The notes below the pieces were generated by a model. It did not search any database. It was not told the origin of the DNA and worked only from the letters and a program-made list of their open reading frames with translations. Shown in pieces: positions 1 through 10,387 of a stretch of DNA of 64,000 nt. The stretch comes from Farysia itapuensis. Lineage: Eukaryota > Basidiomycota > Ustilaginomycetes > Ustilaginales > Ustilaginaceae. The DNA is taken from contig JALBYC010000012.1 of assembly GCA_023212645.1 (NCBI GenBank), positions 62,001 through 126,000 of the forward strand, given 5' to 3'. The number at the start of each line of letters is the position of its first letter. Positions within the stretch are counted from its first letter, which is position 1. A program made the translations under genes and the position numbers.

Positions 1-1242
1 GAGTGCTGGACCGTCCCATGGCTCCATGAGACAAGCGGCCCATCGATAAAAGGCGACCTTCTCGGGCTCCATGTGCGAGTTGTCGCCCTGCCACGCCTCG
101 GGAATCATCATCATGACAGCCTGAGGCAGAGTCAAGACATTGTTAATGACAAGCAACTCCAACACGTTGTCAAAGGCGGCCGAGTCGGATCCTCCTCCCT
201 CGATAATGGGGTAAAGCAAGTCAAGCTCGTCACCGAATGTCTCGGACTTGAGAAGACCCTCTCGGGCTCGCATCCAGTTCTTGTTGCCACGGATAGTGTT
301 GATCTCACCGTTGTGAGCGGCCCAACGCATGGGCTGGGCTCGGTCCCACGAGGGGAATGTGTTGGTGGAGAATCGCGAGTGGACAAGGGCAAAGTGAGAG
401 GCGTAGTGGACGTTGTTGAGATCGTGGTAGTAGTTGTACACCTGGACGGGGCTAAGCTGACCCTTGTAGATAATGTTGGTGGGGCTGAGGGAGCAGATGT
501 AGAACCAGTTCTGAAGACCGATGGTGTGTGTGGCGTGCTTGCGCAGTACGTAGAGCTGTCTGTCAAAGTACTTGCTGTCGAATGGCTTGGAGGCACTCTC
601 AGCTTCAGCGCCGGAGCCGTAGTGATCCTTGAGGACGACAAAGGGCTGCATGATCTTGGGCTCCTTGCTCTTGGAGGCAGGACCCAGGATGGTGTTGTCG
701 ACGGGCACCTCTCGCCAGCCAAGGACGCGAAGGTGAAGCTTCTCGGCGAGCTTGGTGAATGTGCTGATGTGCTCGCCACGGACCTTGTCATCCTTGGGGT
801 TGAAAAAGATGTTTCCAACGGCGTACTGGCCCTGTGCAGGCAGCTTGACACCGAGGTCACGCTCGGTTTCTCGTCGGAAGAACTGGTCAGGAATGCCAGT
901 CATGACACCGGCACCGTCACCGTCACGAGCATCGGCACCCACAGCACCTCGATGAGTCATGTTGCAGAGGAGGAAGCGTGCCTCTGAGACAATCTTGTGT
1001 GCGGGCTTGCCCTTGATCTGGCACATGAATCCGACACCACAGGCGTCCTTCTCATTGTCCGGATCGTAAAGTCCCTGGGCAGCGGGCAATGAGCCGGCCC
1101 AGGAGGTGGTGGCGCGCTCTACTGCATTGTAGCCGCTGGCTTCAAAGTCCTCGGAAGAGATGGCCTCTTCGTGGACCGAGGGGGTAGGTTGGTCGACAAA
1201 TCTAGTCTTTCGGATAGGTTTCTCGGTTGCGATGGAAGCCAT
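1..1242 (-). CDS. GLT1: Glutamate synthase (GOGAT), N-terminal part, cut by window edge
   Basis: Converts glutamine plus 2-oxoglutarate to two glutamates, using reduced pyridine nucleotide; fungal forms are single large polypeptides of about 2,100 residues. The 414 codons here are the class II glutamine amidotransferase domain. The ATG at 1242 opens MASIATEKPI. A propeptide-like stretch leads to ACGVGFMC, whose first Cys (residue 68) is the expected catalytic N-terminus of the mature enzyme. Further family motifs are THRGAVGADARDGDGAG, FALVHSRFSTNTFPSW, RWAAHNGEINTIRGN, and finally WAACLMEPWDGPAL at the window edge. No intron is seen in this part. The FMN, iron-sulfur and NAD(P)H parts lie outside the window. 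It is transcribed away from ADE12's 3' end, with about 0.9 kb of upstream sequence. Confidence 0.96.
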   Translation of the reverse strand, partial: MASIATEKPIRKTRFVDQPTPSVHEEAISSEDFEASGYNAVERATTSWAGSLPAAQGLYDPDNEKDACGVGFMCQIKGKPAHKIVSEARFLLCNMTHRGAVGADARDGDGAGVMTGIPDQFFRRETERDLGVKLPAQGQYAVGNIFFNPKDDKVRGEHISTFTKLAEKLHLRVLGWREVPVDNTILGPASKSKEPKIMQPFVVLKDHYGSGAEAESASKPFDSKYFDRQLYVLRKHATHTIGLQNWFYICSLSPTNIIYKGQLSPVQVYNYYHDLNNVHYASHFALVHSRFSTNTFPSWDRAQPMRWAAHNGEINTIRGNKNWMRAREGLLKSETFGDELDLLYPIIEGGGSDSAAFDNVLELLVINNVLTLPQAVMMMIPEAWQGDNSHMEPEKVAFYRWAACLMEPWDGPAL

Positions 1243-2158
1243 CCCAGACACTTTAGCGGTGGGAGAGATGGTCAGGGTGCGACTGTTGAGCGAGTGAGAG
1301 TCGAGAAGCGTGTCGATCGCACTGCGCTATGAGCTGCTTTTGGATGGAGTGTTCGCTCCTGTCGTAAAAGAGCCGCGTCTGCGGACTGAATGTATAGTAA
1401 AGAGTGGCTCGGAAGCTTGTATGGGAAAGAGCAGAAGGGGGCCGGATGATGGATGAGCTTGTGGCAAGAAGGGGGGGAATGTCTGCTCTGATTCACAGGC
1501 AAGAAGACTGCGCGCACGGCTATGTGGCAACCTAAAGCGGGTCAGTAGCGCGGAAGGACTCGGTCGTACAAGTCTTCTTTTTTTCTCGCCTTTGCCTGCG
1601 TGGGCGGTCTTCTCAATAATTTTTTCTCGCTGACCATCCAATCCTGGGCGTGCAATTAGACTCTGAGATTATCAAAGCATTCGCGCCCGCCCTGGAGATC
1701 TAAACACTACGCCGCTGACCCCGCCTTTCGCCTGCTTAGCATAACGCATAACTTGACGAACTATGAGATGGAAAATAGTCGCCCCGGCTTAGGAAAGCCA
1801 CGATCCTTTTATGCAGACGTCTAATCGCACCAATCAGATTAGAGCTTTTCGGCCCCATGCACACTTTGACAGATCTGACCAACCGACCCTCGGCCGACTG
1901 TGCGTCAACCTTGTTCGCCGTGACTCGATTCTACCGCTCTATGCCGGCAATCTCCTTTTCCCGGTTCTCACCGAGACTGCTAACAATTGCCGTCCGCTCT
2001 TTTTTGTTTGCCTTTTTTTGCAGCCAATTTCTGCTTGCTTTTTCCTGGCTGCATTTCCCATCAATTATACGAAAAGTCACACGGCAATCTGCTGCGGAAG
2101 AGCTGCAAGCATTCTGTCATAGAGTTGTATACATTGCACAAAGTATCATTAAGGGGTG
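1243..2158. other. Intergenic: GLT1 promoter and ADE12 3' region
   Basis: This 916-bp stretch lies between the GLT1 start and the ADE12 stop (both genes on the minus strand). It is rich in pyrimidine and purine runs. The short open frames on both strands show no family motif or coding character. I see no RNA gene here. Confidence 0.6.
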
Positions 2159-3544
2159 CTAGGCGCGGTGGATCATGGCATCTCGAGCAGGACCGACACC
2201 GATCCACTCAATCTTGACTCCCAAGAACTGTTCGATGAACTCGACGTAGTTGCGGCATGCTTCCGGCAGGTCCTCGTACTTGCGCGCATCAACAATGACG
2301 CCCTCCCAACCGGGCAGCGTCTTGTACTGCACCTCGACTTTGGCCAGCACTTCCAAGTCGGCAGGGAAGCTGGTCAGTTCCTTGCCATCGACAACGTATC
2401 CTACAGCGATCTTGAGCTCCTTGAGATTGTCCAAAACATCCAATTTAGTAATGTTGAGGCTGGTGTAACCGTTGATGAGACACGAGTATCGCATCATGAC
2501 TAGATCCAGCCAGCCGCAGCGGCGGCGTCGGCCCGTGGTCGTGCCGTACTCTGCTCCGACCTCTTGTAGGTGGTGACCGACCTCCTCGTGGAGTTCGGTG
2601 GGGAAAGGTCCCATACCTACACGCGTAGTGTACGCCTTCATCACTCCAATCGTATCACCGATCGAGGCGGGCGGGATACCGAGACCTGTGCAGACACCGC
2701 CGATAGAAGTAGACGAGCTGGTGACAAAAGGGTACGTGCCAAAGTCGATGTCGAGGAAAAGCGCATTAGCGCCTTCCACGAGCACCTTTCGGTTCTGTGC
2801 CAACGCCGTGTGGATGAAAGTGACGCCGTCGACAATGTGCGGTCGCAGTCGCTCGGCAAATGCTCGGTATCGAGCAATCTCGCCTTCGGTATCGTAGTCA
2901 AAGTGTCCGTAGCGCTTGAAACGACCCTCTACCAGTTTGCGAAACTTGCTGGCGAACAGCTCCGTGTCATACAGGTGGTGAACTCGCAAGCCGGATCGCG
3001 AGGCTTTCGATGAGTAAGCCGGTCCAATGCCCTTCTTCGTGGTACCGATGCTGCTTCCGCCAAGCTCGACCTCCTTCAGACCATCAACGACCTGGTGAAA
3101 GTCGAACACAAGGTGAGCCCGATCTGATAGGAAGAGCCGACCCTCGCAGTTCAGACCTTTCTTGGTGATGGCGTCCAGTTCAGCAAAGAACGAGGGAACG
3201 TGCACAACCACACCAGAGCCGATGAAGCCTGCACAGCGAGGGTTCACAAGGCCTGAAGGAAGCAAGTGGAAATCGAACTTGGTCTTGACGCCATTGACAT
3301 TGGCAACAATGGTGTGTCCGGCATTGTTACCGCCTGCACAGCGGGCACAAACGTCCATCTCGCCGCTGAGAACATCAGCAAGCTTGCCTAGAAAAAGTAT
3401 GCCAAATCTGTGTCAGTCGACGGAAGCTCGCCTATACATTCTGCAATGCTATTTACCTTTGCCTTCATCTCCCCACTGAGACCCGAGCAAGACAGTAGCT
3501 TTCGCCCCTGTCTTGGAGTCAGAGGGTTTTGGCATCGCAGCCAT
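2159..3544 (-). CDS. ADE12: Adenylosuccinate synthetase
   Basis: Catalyses IMP + aspartate + GTP to adenylosuccinate, the first committed step from IMP to AMP, in the cytosol. Two exons: 3457-3544 and 2159-3387, separated by a 69-nt intron (3388-3456; GTAAAT...TTTCTAG). Splicing joins [10 protein letters not shown] to [11 protein letters not shown] and restores the P-loop-like GDEGKGK motif with its catalytic Asp. Later motifs are [13 protein letters not shown] (catalytic His), [41 protein letters not shown] and [13 protein letters not shown]. The product is 438 residues, close to the usual 430 or so. The first ATG (3544) is chosen; a second Met is three codons downstream. It ends in AMIHRA followed by TAG. 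Confidence 0.96.
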
Positions 3545-4190
3545 CTTTGCTCGACTGCTGCTTCTTCCGCAGCGGTAAACAAAGGAGAGGGGAGGAGAGA
3601 GGACTGTAACAAGTCCGGTAAAAAGAGTAGCCTCCGGTGATCAATCGATGCCAGAAATCAAGCTCTGATTGACGATCTACGGGTGTCTGTGCATAGCGAG
3701 TCATATTCTTCTTCTTCTCGGAGACATCCGTCGGATCCGAAGTGTTTTCGCTACTCACAACGGCCTGTCAAACTTTGAGAGTTGTAATTCATTTTTTGCT
3801 ACGTACGACCATTGTACTACAATTCTACCTGTAATGGGTGTAACTTGGGAATGAAGTCTTGCCAAAGCGCGCCCCACTAGTGTTAGCCTTTCCCTCGGAT
3901 GGTTGAGGATTTGTTGATTCAGCACGCGCTCAGCAGTGAGTGCCTGCTCAGCAAGTAAATCAGCGGGTTGGCCCAGAAATGGGTTCTGAAGCTTTCGAGC
4001 TCGCAGGAGTCGGTCACCCGAGCACTGCACCCGCTGGTCCTCAGCTGCACGTATCCGGGGGATTCCAAGGTGGATAGGGAGCATATACGTCCATATTGGA
4101 GTTGCTTGAAAGCAGCGCAATTGGGTTTACTTCAAACTCTTTTTTTTTTTGGACTGAGCACTCATGCATTGTGTGTGTATGGATGTAGAT
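3545..4190. other. Intergenic: ADE12 promoter and transcription-factor 3' region
   Basis: This 646-bp gap lies between the ADE12 start and the stop of the Zn2Cys6 gene. It has a T-run near 4140-4150. No convincing coding or RNA feature was seen. Confidence 0.55.
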
Positions 4191-6560
4191 CTAAGCAGCG
4201 TCTTCTAGTCCTTCTACGGTTTTGAGGAGCTCAGTGAGTTGGCGGTACAGCTTGAAGATGACGAGTTGGTCAATTGGATTCATCGACTTGAACCTATCGT
4301 GGGAATCGACGACACCGTCAGCTGGCTCGTCTGTTTGCATGTTGAAGTCTTGGGCCATGCGAGAGACTTTCCCTAACGCTCTACGCAGGTCTTTGAGTTC
4401 AAGCTTGATGGCGAACAGTGCGATTCTTTTCGCGTTCGAGCTGGATGGTTTGTACGAGCCTATGGTGACTTCCAGCCCACCAAAGAAAGCGGTGGCAGCA
4501 GAAGAAGAGGAATATCCGCCCGATGCGCGTCCCGTGGACGAGGCAAAACCTTCCCGTAGTATACGAACGGCGCGAGCGTAGATCTGCAATGCAGTTGAGA
4601 CCAGCAGAGACGCAGAAATTTCGGTCGAGGGATCAGACTGACATGTTGGACAGTCTGTCGAGCACGCACACTGGGCAGTGATTGCCTGAGAGGCAGTCAG
4701 CGTTAGCTGGATCGTGTTGGACGCGAAGGAGGCTGACTTTTCGCCCGCATTCTCTTTGGCTTGCGTCTGCAACCGCTTCGATGGATCCGTCTCGCGTAGC
4801 ACCTGCTTGACACTGAGCAAAGCAACACTCATATCGCATAGACAAGTGCAACCTTTCCCGCTAGGATTCGGTACGCAGTGCACCTTGCCTGGGTGCTCAT
4901 GATGCGGGCTTGACTTGCTGACCGCCGGCGTGGGAACAGAGAGCTGTTCGAGGGGGACTTTCCCAGAGCAGCAGCTCTTGGGCTCTGCGTCCTTCGCTAG
5001 GTCTGTCACGGACGTAGACGTTTGCAATGTCGCCGCAGTCGGGCTGCATGTGGAATCGTCGGCTTGAGTGTCTCGCAGTTTGTCCTTGTTGGCGCAACAC
5101 GTTGACACTTCAGGCTCACGCTTTACCTTTGTCTCTTTGCTCGAACAACATCCATCCTGCTTTGCAGAAATGTTCTTCGTGCTCGCGATTGACCGAGGGC
5201 TTCCAGGAGTAGCAAACGTCGACCAGCCCAGTCCACCTTCTGAAGCAGCATGTGTTTGTTGGATCTGTCCTTGTCCCATCCCAGCAACTGCACCTCGCGG
5301 CCAGTTCTGGCTTGAGAGGTGTTTCCTAGCTGGTGAGGTTGGCGATTGCTCTGGCTGGCTTGGCACAACGATCTCTGTGTTGATGCCGTTTCTACGATGC
5401 GCGGAAGCGATTGGTCGATCTGGAATCAAAGCAGCTGGCGACATGAAAGCCTGAGGATGTTCAAGCGCAGGCGTAGCGGCTGTACTGGGGTTGCCAGAGT
5501 CGGCTGGATCCGTACCGAGTCCCAGATCCCACCAGCTGAAATCGGCAGGCACGGCAAAGCTGAGGCCTGGTTGCAAGATGGCGCTGCCCGAAGCCCACTC
5601 TGCTAGTGATGTCGGCATCGCCACACTATCCACCAACGCTGGAAAATCTGAATTGGGGAAGCTGGAGCCATTGAGTGCGGGGATTTGTCGGTAGGCAGTG
5701 GTCTGCTGCTGTCGAAGCAGCTCTTCGGGCGAGATTTCGAGCGTGTCCAGGGACTGCAAGAAAGCGGCAATGGAAAGGTCATCGAGCGATGGCAGCTTCA
5801 TGTCGGCCTGTTGGGACGTTGGGGCTTGCCCTACAGCTGCAGGCGGAGTGAACGCAAACATTGCGTCGCTCTGATTTGGAAGTGTCCACGAACTTGTCAA
5901 GGGAGTCTCAGAAAGTGCCGGTGCAGTGCATCCGGATATTGTGGCGTTCAGAGAGATACTTGACCCGTTGAGCTGATTCGCGCGTGACGGGTCGGGCGAC
6001 TCCTTTGCGCCACTGTCAGGAGTACCTGTCCCAGAGGTTCTGTGTGGAAGCGGAGACTGCGTCTCCCGCTTTGCAGTGGATTTTCGCCTATTTCTTTTGG
6101 GAGATACCTCGGACTCATCGTTGTCGCCGTCAGATTTGCGTTTCTTTGGCCGGCCGATGGGTGCTCGCGCCGTGTAAAGACATGGCACTGCATCGCTATT
6201 GCATCTCTCGCACCCGCCATCTTGTGGCAGAGTGCCACTGCATTTGAGCTTACGATTACGACACGACTCACACGCGGTACGAATGATCAAACCCAGTCGT
6301 GCCGCCTCACCTTGGGTATAGTGTTGCCCGTCGGGACCGACGATGTGATTAGACCGTGTATTCTGAGTGTCGTCTGCCTCAGATGACGAGCTTTGCATTG
6401 ATGGTGATACACTGTTCATCTTGTTCAGTGATGCAGAAGCCGCAAATGTTAGCGCGGACACACCATTGTGAGGCGCAGTATATGGAGCAAGCGAGGATGA
6501 TGAAGGACGCTTAGTTGCAGAAAGTCCTCCTCGTGTTTTGGTGGCAGACACTAGAGCCAT
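4191..6560 (-). CDS. Zn2Cys6 transcription factor with Cys-Cys motifs
   Basis: Probable sequence-specific nuclear transcription factor of 789 residues. The first ATG (6560) opens MALVSATKTRGG; the frame is open six codons further up but only from TTG. A binuclear zinc cluster occupies residues 97-127 with spacing C-x2-C-x6-C-x9-C-x2-C-x6-C (CESCRNRKLKC ... GCERCNSDAVPC). It is followed by a basic segment (GRPKKRK and SPKRNRRKS). The middle is low-complexity Ser/Pro/Gln. The C-terminal half carries three CC-type motifs (GCCSSK, TCCANK, SCCSGK, roughly residues 468-530) and further Cys groups (GCTCLCDM and QCACSTDCPTC). The end is a predicted helical region. I do not recognise a characterised orthologue; the extra cysteines suggest metal or redox sensing, which is inference. 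It is divergent from SYF1. Confidence 0.85.
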   Translation of the reverse strand: MALVSATKTRGGLSATKRPSSSSLAPYTAPHNGVSALTFAASASLNKMNSVSPSMQSSSSEADDTQNTRSNHIVGPDGQHYTQGEAARLGLIIRTACESCRNRKLKCSGTLPQDGGCERCNSDAVPCLYTARAPIGRPKKRKSDGDNDESEVSPKRNRRKSTAKRETQSPLPHRTSGTGTPDSGAKESPDPSRANQLNGSSISLNATISGCTAPALSETPLTSSWTLPNQSDAMFAFTPPAAVGQAPTSQQADMKLPSLDDLSIAAFLQSLDTLEISPEELLRQQQTTAYRQIPALNGSSFPNSDFPALVDSVAMPTSLAEWASGSAILQPGLSFAVPADFSWWDLGLGTDPADSGNPSTAATPALEHPQAFMSPAALIPDRPIASAHRRNGINTEIVVPSQPEQSPTSPARKHLSSQNWPRGAVAGMGQGQIQQTHAASEGGLGWSTFATPGSPRSIASTKNISAKQDGCCSSKETKVKREPEVSTCCANKDKLRDTQADDSTCSPTAATLQTSTSVTDLAKDAEPKSCCSGKVPLEQLSVPTPAVSKSSPHHEHPGKVHCVPNPSGKGCTCLCDMSVALLSVKQVLRETDPSKRLQTQAKENAGEKSASFASNTIQLTLTASQAITAQCACSTDCPTCQSDPSTEISASLLVSTALQIYARAVRILREGFASSTGRASGGYSSSSAATAFFGGLEVTIGSYKPSSSNAKRIALFAIKLELKDLRRALGKVSRMAQDFNMQTDEPADGVVDSHDRFKSMNPIDQLVIFKLYRQLTELLKTVEGLEDAA

Positions 6561-7136
6561 TTTGGCGCAGCCCGTCAAGCAGCCGAGTATTCCCGTAAGA
6601 AAAAACCTTATTGGAGTTGTTCCGAAAGAGACCCCGGTGCTGGTCGGTAAACGAACAAGATGATCACTAAGCTAGGCCAGGCGTCGAGACTAGCAATCTG
6701 CACCTTGTCACCGCAGGAACGGCAGCGCGTGAGCGTAATGATACACGCTCGGAGCCTTTTCGAGTCAGGCTTCACTTGCCGCCGAGAAGAAGAACTCACC
6801 ACTGACTTTGGTAGTGGAGCGACGTTGTGTATCAGGTTGCGATTCAGGTATGATGTCCAGCTGTATGATAGTGGTCGCCCTAGGAAAAGCTTGTCCACCG
6901 CAGCCCGTGCTGGTCGAAGCTACTTGCGAAAGTATGGTGAGGGACGACAAGCTCGGAGCGTTTCCGTTTCTTTTCTCCTGTAAGAAGCCAAGACCCTGTA
7001 TCGGTCAGAGCAGATCGGGGGAAGGGGATCGGGACTTCGAAACGGAATTCGGATAGCAGCTTCTCGAGAAGGAAATGTCGAGCGAGTTTACTCGACACGA
7101 GTTCACCCAGCGTCGACCTTGCTCACTCCCACGACG
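6561..7136. promoter_or_regulatory. Divergent promoter region, Zn2Cys6 gene / SYF1
   Basis: This 576-bp spacer between two divergently transcribed genes must hold both promoters and 5' leaders. No clear TATA box or other named element was identified. Short open frames inside it have no recognisable content. Confidence 0.55.
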
Positions 7137-10115
7137 ATGCCGGCTCAGCTCCCAGAGGGCACCGCGCCCGCAGCATCAAGCTCAAAAGCTGCGCTGAGCC
7201 ACCTTTCGAGCTTGTTTCCGCTTACGACACCTTTTCCGGACCCCACGGCGGATGCAACGTTGATCCCAGCCTCTGATATTGCCTTGGAACATGAATTGCT
7301 GCGAAATCCTGATAACTTTCGCTCGTGGTCGTCCTACATCGATCACATTGTCGAAGCGAATGTTGCGAAACGAGCTCCTCCAGACGTCGCCTTTTCGCCA
7401 GCGCAGGTTGCTCTACTTGGGCCTTTGTCCAGCTCATCTCAGCGGTTAGCTCTGCGCCGCATCACCAGCATCTACGAGCGTGCACTAGCTCAATTTCCGA
7501 CGCGTTACTCTCTCTGGAGAGACTATATCGGTCTGCGATGCAGATTTGTGCTCGGAGAGCCAAAGGGAGGATTCGAAGCCAAACGCAAGCGCGATCTCGA
7601 AGCAGCTCGCAGAAACCTCGAATTCGGGCCAACTTTACTGGATTCGGCTCGTGACGGTGGCGACTACGGTCCGGGATACAGCGGTGGGCTCGATGCTACA
7701 GTAGGCTGGTCCGAATGGAAGAGCTTAGCGGCTGTCTATGAGCGTGCTCTGATATGGCTGCCATCCATGCCGCGATTATGGCTTGGCTACTGTTCACTCT
7801 TCCTGCATCCACAGTGTCCTGCCTTTTTGTCTCACACACATGCGCGGAGAACCTTTGATCGAGCGTTGCGGACCTTACCGGGGTCTCTGCATTTACGTCT
7901 CTGGAAGGTCTATCTCAAGTGGGCCGAGCGAACTGGCGGTGAAACTTGTCTGCGTGTCTGGCGCAGGTATTTGCGCATCGACCCTTCGCTTACAGAACGG
8001 TACGTGTCAATACTACTCTCGCAAACAGAGGATGCCGAAGAGCAAGAGGAGAACGATGAATCATCCAGCAATCCGAAAGCACTGGAAGCTTCCAAATTGC
8101 TTCTGGGCTTGGCGAGAGGCGCTGCAGACGGCACCTACGAAAGTCCCGAAGGCAAGAGTCCGTATCAGCTGCTGGTCGAGTGGCTCGAGTTAACGGAAAA
8201 GTATCCAGAAGACATTGGCTTAGATCCTGAAGAGGAGAAACAATCTCTAAATATCAACGAAGGACGTTCCGCCCAACAGGCCAGCTTCACAAATGGGACT
8301 CGGCCTGGCCAAGTCTCATCCGCAACCGATCCACGCGATTCAAGTCGCCTCAACGTGACTGCTATTATTCAAGAAGATGGTCTAGCCAAATTCGCTGACC
8401 AGTCTGGACGATTGTGGACAGGCCTGGCCACCTATTGGATCAAACGCGGGGAGCTTGATGTCGCGCAACAGACGTTTGAAGCAGGCATGAAGGCTGTCAA
8501 GACGGTGCGCGACTTTACACAGATCTTTGACGCTTATTCCGAGACCAGCGAGAACATCATCGCATATATGATGGAGGAGCTAGCTGAGAACGAGGGCGAA
8601 GAGGAAGAAAGTAAGGAGGATGGCGAAGCTGAAATCGACAGGCGCATGCGAGAATTTGAGGAGCTCATGGAGCGAAGGCCCTTTTTGGTGAACGATGTGC
8701 TCTTGCGCCGCAATCCGGACGACGTGCAGGAATGGGAAAAACGTATCGTCCTGCACGGAGACGACGACGAAAAGGTCGTCGAAACTTATCAGACGGCCAT
8801 CCGAACCATCAATCCACGCAAAGCAACGCCCAACCTGCACCAATTGTTCCTCGCATTCGCCCGATTTTACGAGGAAGGTGGCTCTGCAGGTCGCACAAAC
8901 GCCACAGCAACGGAAGCTGATCTGGATTCGGCCCGTGAAATCCTGGAGAAAGCTGTCACGATCCCATATCGCAAAGTGGACGACTTGGCAGAGATCTGGT
9001 GCGAGTGGGCCGAGATGGAACTTCGTCATTCTAATTACGATCAAGCGGTTCGCATCATGGCTCGCAGCGTAGCACCGCCACGCAAAACCAAGAACGTCTC
9101 GTACCACGACGATACTCTACCGCCACAATCACGTCTGTTCAAGAGCCTCAAGCTGTGGAGCTTTTATGTCGACCTGGAAGAGTCGCTGGGCGATGTCGAG
9201 AGCACAAAGCGTGTCTACGAAAAGATGTTTGAGCTCAAGATTGTCAACGCTCAGATCATCATCAACTACGCTGCTTACCTCGAAGACAACAAGTACTTTG
9301 AGGAAAGCTTCAAGGTGTACGAGCGAGGAGTCGAGGTGTTTACTTATCCAGTTGCCTTCGAGATTTGGAACGTCTATCTGAGCAAATTTGTCAAGCGATA
9401 CGGAGGCAGCAAGCTCGAGCGCGCAAGAGATCTGTTCGAACAATCGCTGGAAAAGTGTCCTGCACGCTTTTGCAAGCCCTTGCTGCTCATGTACGGCAAG
9501 CTGGAAGAAGACCATGGACTAGCAAAACGGGCCATGAAGATATACGATCGCGCGACAAAGATGGTGGGCACAGACGATCGCTTCGAAATGTTTACCTTCT
9601 ACATTGCCAAAGCGGCGGCCAACTTTGGACTGGCGGCAACTCGACCCATCTACGAACGTGCCATCGAATCGCTTCCCGACCGGCAAACGGCCGACATGTG
9701 TCTGCGCTTCGCCGGACTCGAGAAGAAGCTGGGCGAAGTCGATCGAGCTAGAGCCATCTACGCCCACGCTTCGCAATACTGCGATCCACGCGTTCACGCC
9801 GAGTTTTGGAAGCAGTGGAACCAATTCGAGATCGAGACTGGCTCCGAAGACACATTCCGCGAAATGCTGCGGATCAAACGCTCAGTGCAGGCACAGTACA
9901 ATACCGATCTGTCTTATATTGCTGCGTCCGCGGCCGCCAGCGCGCAAAGACAGCAGGTGGGAACCAACGGAGTTGCAGAAGATGTACCGAAGGCGGCACA
10001 GCAGCCGGCCTTTGTTGCAGCTTCCACTGCTGCCAGTGGCGCTCGGCAAACAGAGACAGCGAACAACGAGGAAAAGGTCGGCGGCGATGACGATGACGAC
10101 GATGATCTCTTATAG
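7137..10115 (+). CDS. SYF1: Pre-mRNA-splicing factor SYF1
   Basis: A component of the NineTeen/Prp19-associated complex of the spliceosome, acting in the nucleus in pre-mRNA splicing. The 992-residue product is almost entirely half-a-TPR (HAT) repeats, visible as recurring W-x2-Y/W and E-x-A pairs such as YSLWRDYIGLR, RLWLGYCSLF, LHLRLWKVYLKWAE, EFWKQWNQFEIETGSEDTFREML. The start is the ATG at 7137 (MPAQLPEG); the frame is open further up only from a TTG. An acidic loop (about residues 480-500) and an Asp-rich tail (seven consecutive Asp, then LL) flank the repeats. There are no introns. Size and the conserved end (LRIKRSVQAQYNTD) match the family. Confidence 0.95.
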   Translation: MPAQLPEGTAPAASSSKAALSHLSSLFPLTTPFPDPTADATLIPASDIALEHELLRNPDNFRSWSSYIDHIVEANVAKRAPPDVAFSPAQVALLGPLSSSSQRLALRRITSIYERALAQFPTRYSLWRDYIGLRCRFVLGEPKGGFEAKRKRDLEAARRNLEFGPTLLDSARDGGDYGPGYSGGLDATVGWSEWKSLAAVYERALIWLPSMPRLWLGYCSLFLHPQCPAFLSHTHARRTFDRALRTLPGSLHLRLWKVYLKWAERTGGETCLRVWRRYLRIDPSLTERYVSILLSQTEDAEEQEENDESSSNPKALEASKLLLGLARGAADGTYESPEGKSPYQLLVEWLELTEKYPEDIGLDPEEEKQSLNINEGRSAQQASFTNGTRPGQVSSATDPRDSSRLNVTAIIQEDGLAKFADQSGRLWTGLATYWIKRGELDVAQQTFEAGMKAVKTVRDFTQIFDAYSETSENIIAYMMEELAENEGEEEESKEDGEAEIDRRMREFEELMERRPFLVNDVLLRRNPDDVQEWEKRIVLHGDDDEKVVETYQTAIRTINPRKATPNLHQLFLAFARFYEEGGSAGRTNATATEADLDSAREILEKAVTIPYRKVDDLAEIWCEWAEMELRHSNYDQAVRIMARSVAPPRKTKNVSYHDDTLPPQSRLFKSLKLWSFYVDLEESLGDVESTKRVYEKMFELKIVNAQIIINYAAYLEDNKYFEESFKVYERGVEVFTYPVAFEIWNVYLSKFVKRYGGSKLERARDLFEQSLEKCPARFCKPLLLMYGKLEEDHGLAKRAMKIYDRATKMVGTDDRFEMFTFYIAKAAANFGLAATRPIYERAIESLPDRQTADMCLRFAGLEKKLGEVDRARAIYAHASQYCDPRVHAEFWKQWNQFEIETGSEDTFREMLRIKRSVQAQYNTDLSYIAASAAASAQRQQVGTNGVAEDVPKAAQQPAFVAASTAASGARQTETANNEEKVGGDDDDDDDLL

Positions 10116-10387
10116 ATGCCACATTCACCACTTGTTTGAATTTGAGTGAATGGTTGTCTGTATATTCCTTGGACTGAGCCAAATTGGATGTGTGTGGAGA
10201 TGGAGAGAATTGGTGCGTTGTTGGATGGCATCTTTCCCTTTGAGCGTTGTGTTCCGCTATCCACTTTTGCCTTTCTGTCCATCTCGCTGCATGGTCGCTC
10301 CTTGTCTCTAGATCTCCCTTGGTCTAGGTCAGTCAGATCAATGCGTCTGCTCTGCCTCTAGTTGTGCAAATAGCGTGCACACCTCAT

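Noticed and set aside
73..987. 304-codon open frame on the plus strand with no stop
   Set aside because: It lies antisense to the glutamate synthase frame, whose protein motifs are unmistakable. The plus frame has Val/Gly/Leu-rich shadow composition and no family match.
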